From Glandiceps talaboti (Eukaryota; Hemichordata; Enteropneusta; Spengelidae): DNA of 64,000 nt. The notes beneath the pieces were generated by a model. The model searched no databases and had not been told where the DNA came from. It saw only the letters and a list, made by a program, of their open reading frames with translations. The stretch lies in NCBI RefSeq assembly GCF_964340395.1, contig NC_135552.1:2073017-2137016 (forward strand). Direction: 5' to 3'. The position numbers were made by a program, and so were the translations under genes. Shown in pieces: positions 59,731 to 64,000 of this stretch (its first letter is position 1; each line of letters starts with the position of its first letter).

Positions 59731-59983
59731 TTGATGTATAAATTATGTACATGTACATGTATGTAGAACAACCAGGGTGTGAATTTCATAGTTTGTGTTC
59801 AAACGCATTCAACCTGCAGGCTAGTGTGATGATGTATCATATACATATTACATGTACATGCGAGAAGATAGAGGGCGTTTTCAGTGAAGTACCGTCCATT
59901 AATTGCTCCAGTTATAAGTCATATTTTGCTTGTTCCTGTAAAGTTTTTACCCACACAACTTTTCGGAGACTTTTGTAAGTACC
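59731..59983 (+). other. Probable 5' leader of the downstream LINE
   Basis: Unique sequence between element C and the LINE ORF1 start, with TACATGTACATGTATG and GATAGAGGGCGTTTTC. The LINE boundary is not visible. Confidence 0.35.
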
Positions 59984-60967
59984 ATGTCTTTTGACGGCAT
60001 CACTGCAGCCATGGGAATCTCGTTGGAAGCCTATCGTGCAAGAATCGGTTGCTTTGCTGGGGTCTCGAAAATGGCATGGAGTCCTTTTGTCTCACCTTTA
60101 CTCATACATATTAATGAACAAGGACTAACAGTGACTCTTCGCCTGATTCTTATGTTGTTGTTTATGAGTGGAAATGTGGAACTGAATTCTGGACCACAAA
60201 CCCGTTCTCAGGATATCCCTATTACAAAAGATGACATCGATTCAATCCTTAGTTCACTGTCCGTCATTGAAAAAGACTCCAAGGAACTGAAATACCGTTT
60301 TGCTGCCCTTGAAGACCGCATGAATAATATTGAAGACACCCTATATGCAATCAGAGAAACCACCCTTTCAAATGCTTGGCGAATTGATGTAGTTGAACAT
60401 TCTATTGCGGGGATAAAAGTACGTACAGACGAATTGACTGAACTAAGGAAAGAAGTCAAAACGCTACGAAAGCAGAGTGATGACAGAGATAACAGAAGTC
60501 GTAGATGTAACCTAGTATTTCGAGGCGTTGACCAAGAAACGCCGTTTGAAGACTTGGAACCGTCAGAGAACACTGTCAAAGATTTAATCAGAGACAAACT
60601 AGGTATTGCCAAAGATATACTATTCGAACGGGTGCATAGAATCTCCGGTACGTCAGTTCGGGGATCACCTTTGATTGTTGCAATGTTCTCCTTCTTCAAA
60701 GACAAGGACACTGTTTTACGTAATGCATATAAATTGAAAGGTACATCAATCAGCATCGACGAAGACTTCTCCCCAAGGATGAGAGCTATTCGAAGTAAAC
60801 TGTTGGTAAAGAAGCGTGAAATCCTCCAACTTAATGCTTTCACGAAAGCAAGGCTGAATTATGACAAACTTATTGTCACTTCAGAAGTTGGTAAGAAAGT
60901 ATATTTCTACGATGAAGAAGGTCACACCTGTAAGGAACTGAAGGATCAACGTCATCGACCTAGCTAG
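59984..60967 (+). CDS. LINE ORF1 protein with 2A-like leader, coiled coil and RRM-type domain
   Basis: An intact 327-codon ORF. Residues 15-25 (EAYRARIGCFA) and the hydrophobic stretch 50-62 lead into GNVELNSGP at 63-71, which aligns with the 2A ribosome-skipping motif D-(V/I)-E-x-N-P-G-P described in LINEs of sea urchin, amphioxus and molluscs; here Asp is Asn and the first Pro is Ser. Residues about 75-178 are heptad-rich (coiled coil; SLSVIEKDSKELKYRF). Residues about 180-300 form an L1-ORF1p-like RRM and C-terminal domain: RRCNLVFRGV, ERVHRISG, FFKDKDTVLRNA. Such proteins trimerise, bind element RNA and act as nucleic-acid chaperones. The ORF ends CCT-AGC-TAG and the same frame continues into ORF2. 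Confidence 0.85.
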   Translation: MSFDGITAAMGISLEAYRARIGCFAGVSKMAWSPFVSPLLIHINEQGLTVTLRLILMLLFMSGNVELNSGPQTRSQDIPITKDDIDSILSSLSVIEKDSKELKYRFAALEDRMNNIEDTLYAIRETTLSNAWRIDVVEHSIAGIKVRTDELTELRKEVKTLRKQSDDRDNRSRRCNLVFRGVDQETPFEDLEPSENTVKDLIRDKLGIAKDILFERVHRISGTSVRGSPLIVAMFSFFKDKDTVLRNAYKLKGTSISIDEDFSPRMRAIRSKLLVKKREILQLNAFTKARLNYDKLIVTSEVGKKVYFYDEEGHTCKELKDQRHRPS

Positions 60968-63900
60968 GTCTTTGGCCGGGCCCTGCATAGCAAGACTCCA
61001 CTAGCCATTCTAGCATGGAACACTCAGGGTTTACAAAAACATTTGAATAATATTGACATTATAGAATTAATAAATAAGTATCCTATTGTATGTGTAAATG
61101 AAACTTGGGCAAAGTCTAAAGATGACTTCGACAATGCTATTAGTGGCTTTAAATACTTTTCGTCATTTAATACCAAGCGTAGTCGTTTTGGTAGACACTC
61201 TGGTGGTGTATCCATTTTTGTTGCTGAGCACTTAGCTCCTTACATGAAAAGAGTCCTGAAACATGGACAAAATGTTGTCTCGGTTATCTTAGATAAAACA
61301 ACATTTAGTCTAGATAGAGATATTCTTTTATTTGCAGTGTATGTTCCCCCAGAAAATTCACCAATATATTCACCAGATGCCTTACATGGTATTGATAATT
61401 TAGAACATATCATCCTTGATGCATATGCTAAGCTTGATGAATTTTATTTGATCCTTGTTGGTGATTTTAATGCCCGTACCGGTGAATTGCCTGATTATAT
61501 AGTACAAGACGATGATGCTTTTTTACAGCCAGGTTATCAATCGGACAGTTTTGAGCTGCCACGTACTTCGAAATACAAAAGTATCAACCTATTTGGCAGA
61601 CAGCTGTTAGAACTATGTAAGCAAGTAGATCTACATATTGTTAATGGGCGTTTCCCAGGTGACAGAGATGGTAATTATACCTGTTTCTCCAACAATGGAG
61701 CTAGCGTCATAGATTATGTAATTCTGTCATCAGAGCTATTTCCTTTTGTTGAGGACTTTTCAAGTATACCAATAGATGTCTCAGATCATTTTCCCATATG
61801 TTGCAAATTTAGAAATATTTATTATAATTTACCGCAAACTAAATGTGATCCCATAATTAATATCCAACCACGGCATCGTTTCAAATGGAATCCGTCACAG
61901 TTGGAAGTATCCGTGCAGAAAATGAATGATGATTGTACTCGTTGTACTCGGCAACTTCTTGTAGGTGCTTCTGAGTATATCGCAAATGACAGTATAGATC
62001 AAGCTATACAGACGATCAGTGATATATTTGATTATGCAGCGTCGGGAATGAAATCGTCTAATATACTAAGAAATCATGAATGATCTCAACCAGTATGGTG
62101 GGACAAAGACTGTAGAGTAGCCAAGAATGAAAAATATAGACTCCTTAATAAATTTAGACTTTCGAATAATGGAAATGACCTGTTCTTATATAGAGCAGCT
62201 AAGAATAATTTCAAAGCTATCTGTCGACGAAAGAAAGTATCATTTGAAGAGAAACAGAAACAAAAAGTATTAGAAGCAAAACATGATCCAGTAAAGTTCT
62301 GGGGATTGTTACGTAACTTGAGACGTAATGTCTTCTGGTGATATTACAACTGACCAATGGTATAATTATTTTTGTGGACTGCTTAACAACACTACGTCAT
62401 CTCACATTGATACTGCGTTTCGTGAAACCGTCACCACGCGAGTTGAGAATCACGATCATCATTGTGACCATTGTGATGAGAATGTTCCCAATGACCTCAA
62501 TGCAACAATTTCTTTAGATGAAATTATTAAAGCCATTCGCTGTATGCCAAATAACAAAGCACCTGGTTATGACGGGCTAGTTATTGAGTTCTTTAAACAA
62601 AGTTTACCTCGACTGAGTACAGTGTTAAACCTCTTATTCAACAGCATTTTCTCTAGCGGTAATTTCCCTGCAAGCTGGAGTAAAGCTATTATTACGCCAC
62701 TACATAAAAAGGGAAGTCTTAGTGATGTAAATAACTACAGGGGCATTTCCCTTCTTCCAGTAATGAGTAAAATATTCACCAAAATTCTGAATTTCCGTTT
62801 GGAAAGTTGGTGCTATCAAAATAAAATCATATCGGAAGCGCAGGGTGGCTTTCGTCGCCGTTACAGTACAGTGGACAATATATTTACGCTTCAAGCTATG
62901 GCAGCCAAGTATCTTACTATGAAGAAGGGAAGGTTGTTTATTGTATTTTCATTGACTTTTCAAAGGCATTTGACTCTATTCAACATGATTTATTATGGGA
63001 CAAACTGATTAGATATGGTATACATGGTAAATTTCTTTCTGTTCTGAGATCAATGTATAGGAGCTTACGGTCTTGTGTAAATACGCCGGCTGGTATTACT
63101 GACTATTTTAGGTGTACAATTGGGACGCGTCAAGGCTGTATGCTTAGTCCTGTCTTGTTTTCTTTATTCATTAATGACCTGGTCTCTTACACAAATAAGG
63201 TTGGTTGTGAAGGTGTTTATATCGACAAAGAAGTTCAAAACCTCAATATCTTAATGTACATATGTATGCCGATGATGTGGCTGAGGGATCGGACATGCCA
63301 ATTCACACTGAAAGACAAATTAATCAGCTACAGTTATTTTGTTCTCATTGGGGTGTAAGTGTAAATTTAGACAAAACTCAAATTGTGGTGTTCCGCAGGG
63401 GAGGTTGTCTAAAGAAAATTGAAAGATGGTTCTTGGGAAAACGACCAATTAAAGTCGTCCCTCACTACAAGTATTTAGGCCAAATTTTTTCGTCAAGACT
63501 TAGTTGGAGCCCAACCAAGAAAAACCAGGCTTCACAAGGAAGGAAGGCCATGTTTCAACTTAAGACTTTGCTAAGGAAGCTGGGTGGAATGTCCATGTCC
63601 GACTCTTTCAAACTTTTTGATACTTATGTTACACCTATTTTACTGTATGGTAGTGAAATTTGGGGTTATGAAAATTCCCCCCAGGTTGAACAAGTTCATT
63701 ATCAGTTCTGTAAATTTCTTTTGAATGTTAGTGGGAAAACAAATGATTTAGCAGCAATAGGAGAGTGTGGTAGATTTCCCATCTGTGTCATGTATTTTAA
63801 AAGGTGCGTGAGCTATTGGTTAAAAATATTAGAAATGGACACTGATAGATACCCCTATAAATGCTACATTATGTTGAAAAGATTAGAAGAAGTAAGGAGT

Positions 63901-64000
63901 ATAAAATCAGTCAACTGGGCTTTTAACGTCAAATCTTTAATTTGCCGCCTTGGATTCGGCCATGCATGGTTGAACCAGGGTGTAGGCTCCACTAGTCAGT
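60968..64000 (+). pseudogene. LINE ORF2: APE endonuclease and reverse transcriptase, broken, runs off window
   Basis: Continuous in frame with ORF1 after one TAG; no AUG occurs before the endonuclease starts (ILAWNTQGLQKHLNN). Endonuclease motifs: CVNETWAKS (catalytic E), GGVSIFVAEHL, FAVYVPPENSP, LVGDFNARTGE (catalytic D/N), IDYVILSS and VSDHFPICC (catalytic D/H). Breaks follow: TGA at 62081-62083 in the same frame, a frameshift near 62330, another near 62937 just before FIDFSKAFDSIQHDLL, and another near 63260 just before YADDVAEG. RT motifs: NNKAPGYDGL, ITPLHKKGSLSDVNNYRGIS, GGFRRRYST, GTRQGCMLSPVLFSLFINDL, YADD, LDKTQIVVFRRGG and YKYLGQIFSS. It is still open at 64000. Clade not settled: I/Ingi/Vingi-like or a related APE LINE. 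The fingers and palm order is normal. Confidence 0.88.

Noticed and set aside
60208-60843. 211-codon minus-strand ORF
   Set aside because: Antisense shadow of the LINE ORF1, which has clear coiled-coil and RRM-type features on the plus strand.

Overview
The window is invertebrate-type metazoan nuclear DNA. It is AT-rich with very sparse coding sequence, spliceosomal exons with GT/AG borders, two non-LTR retrotransposons, many small inverted-repeat DNA transposons and at least ten different minisatellites. Nothing looks prokaryotic or organellar. The species cannot be named. The element types seen (a LINE whose ORF1 begins with a 2A-like leader, L2/CR1-type SINE tails, Penelope/GIY-YIG relics, CAGGGG-ended hAT-like MITEs) fit a marine deuterostome or lophotrochozoan.

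Layout. 0-12 kb: a SINE tail, a 49-bp minisatellite, one convincing minus-strand coding exon (1577-1982), a tRNA-derived SINE head, a 29-bp minisatellite, a composite tandem-core element carrying two nested MITEs, a perfect CTCF-like site, a Penelope GIY-YIG relic, and 25-, 40- and 39-bp tandem arrays. 12-20 kb: a hAT-like MITE, a 65-nt hairpin, a candidate plus-strand first exon (15771-15896), and a 2.75-kb DNA transposon with about 47-bp TIRs and a TAA target duplication that holds decayed ORFs on both strands. 20-24.7 kb: a foldback element with arms of about 500 bp and a satellite-like outer arm. 24.7-27.9 kb: a frameshifted minus-strand LINE. 28-29 kb: an unrecognised 195-codon ORF behind a TATA box. 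29.8-32.7 kb: a tandem array with two POU-octamer ATGCAAAT sites per unit. 33-40 kb: a 1.1-kb palindromic element, and a 1.2-kb segmental duplication flanking a 51-bp minisatellite. 40-43 kb: a second foldback copy.

45-55.6 kb holds the only recognised host gene: two exons of a LIV-1-type ZIP (SLC39A) zinc transporter. Exon 1 (45081-45494) encodes the signal peptide and helical ectodomain. Exon 2 (55354-55597) encodes the Cys-Pro ('PAL'-type) ectodomain segment. They are joined by a 9.86-kb phase-0 intron containing a 38-bp minisatellite, palindromic MITEs, a (TG)n tract and a 37-bp minisatellite that stops about 40 bp before the acceptor. A 3-kb, 35-bp minisatellite lies about 250 bp past exon 2. 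The transmembrane exons must lie beyond the window.

59-64 kb: another tandem-core element copy, then a plus-strand LINE whose intact ORF1 carries a degenerate 2A-like leader. Its ORF2 follows in the same frame after a single TAG and is broken further downstream. The striking biology is structural: repeats built from inverted or palindromic arms, nested insertions, and minisatellites crowding the exons of a metal-transporter gene.
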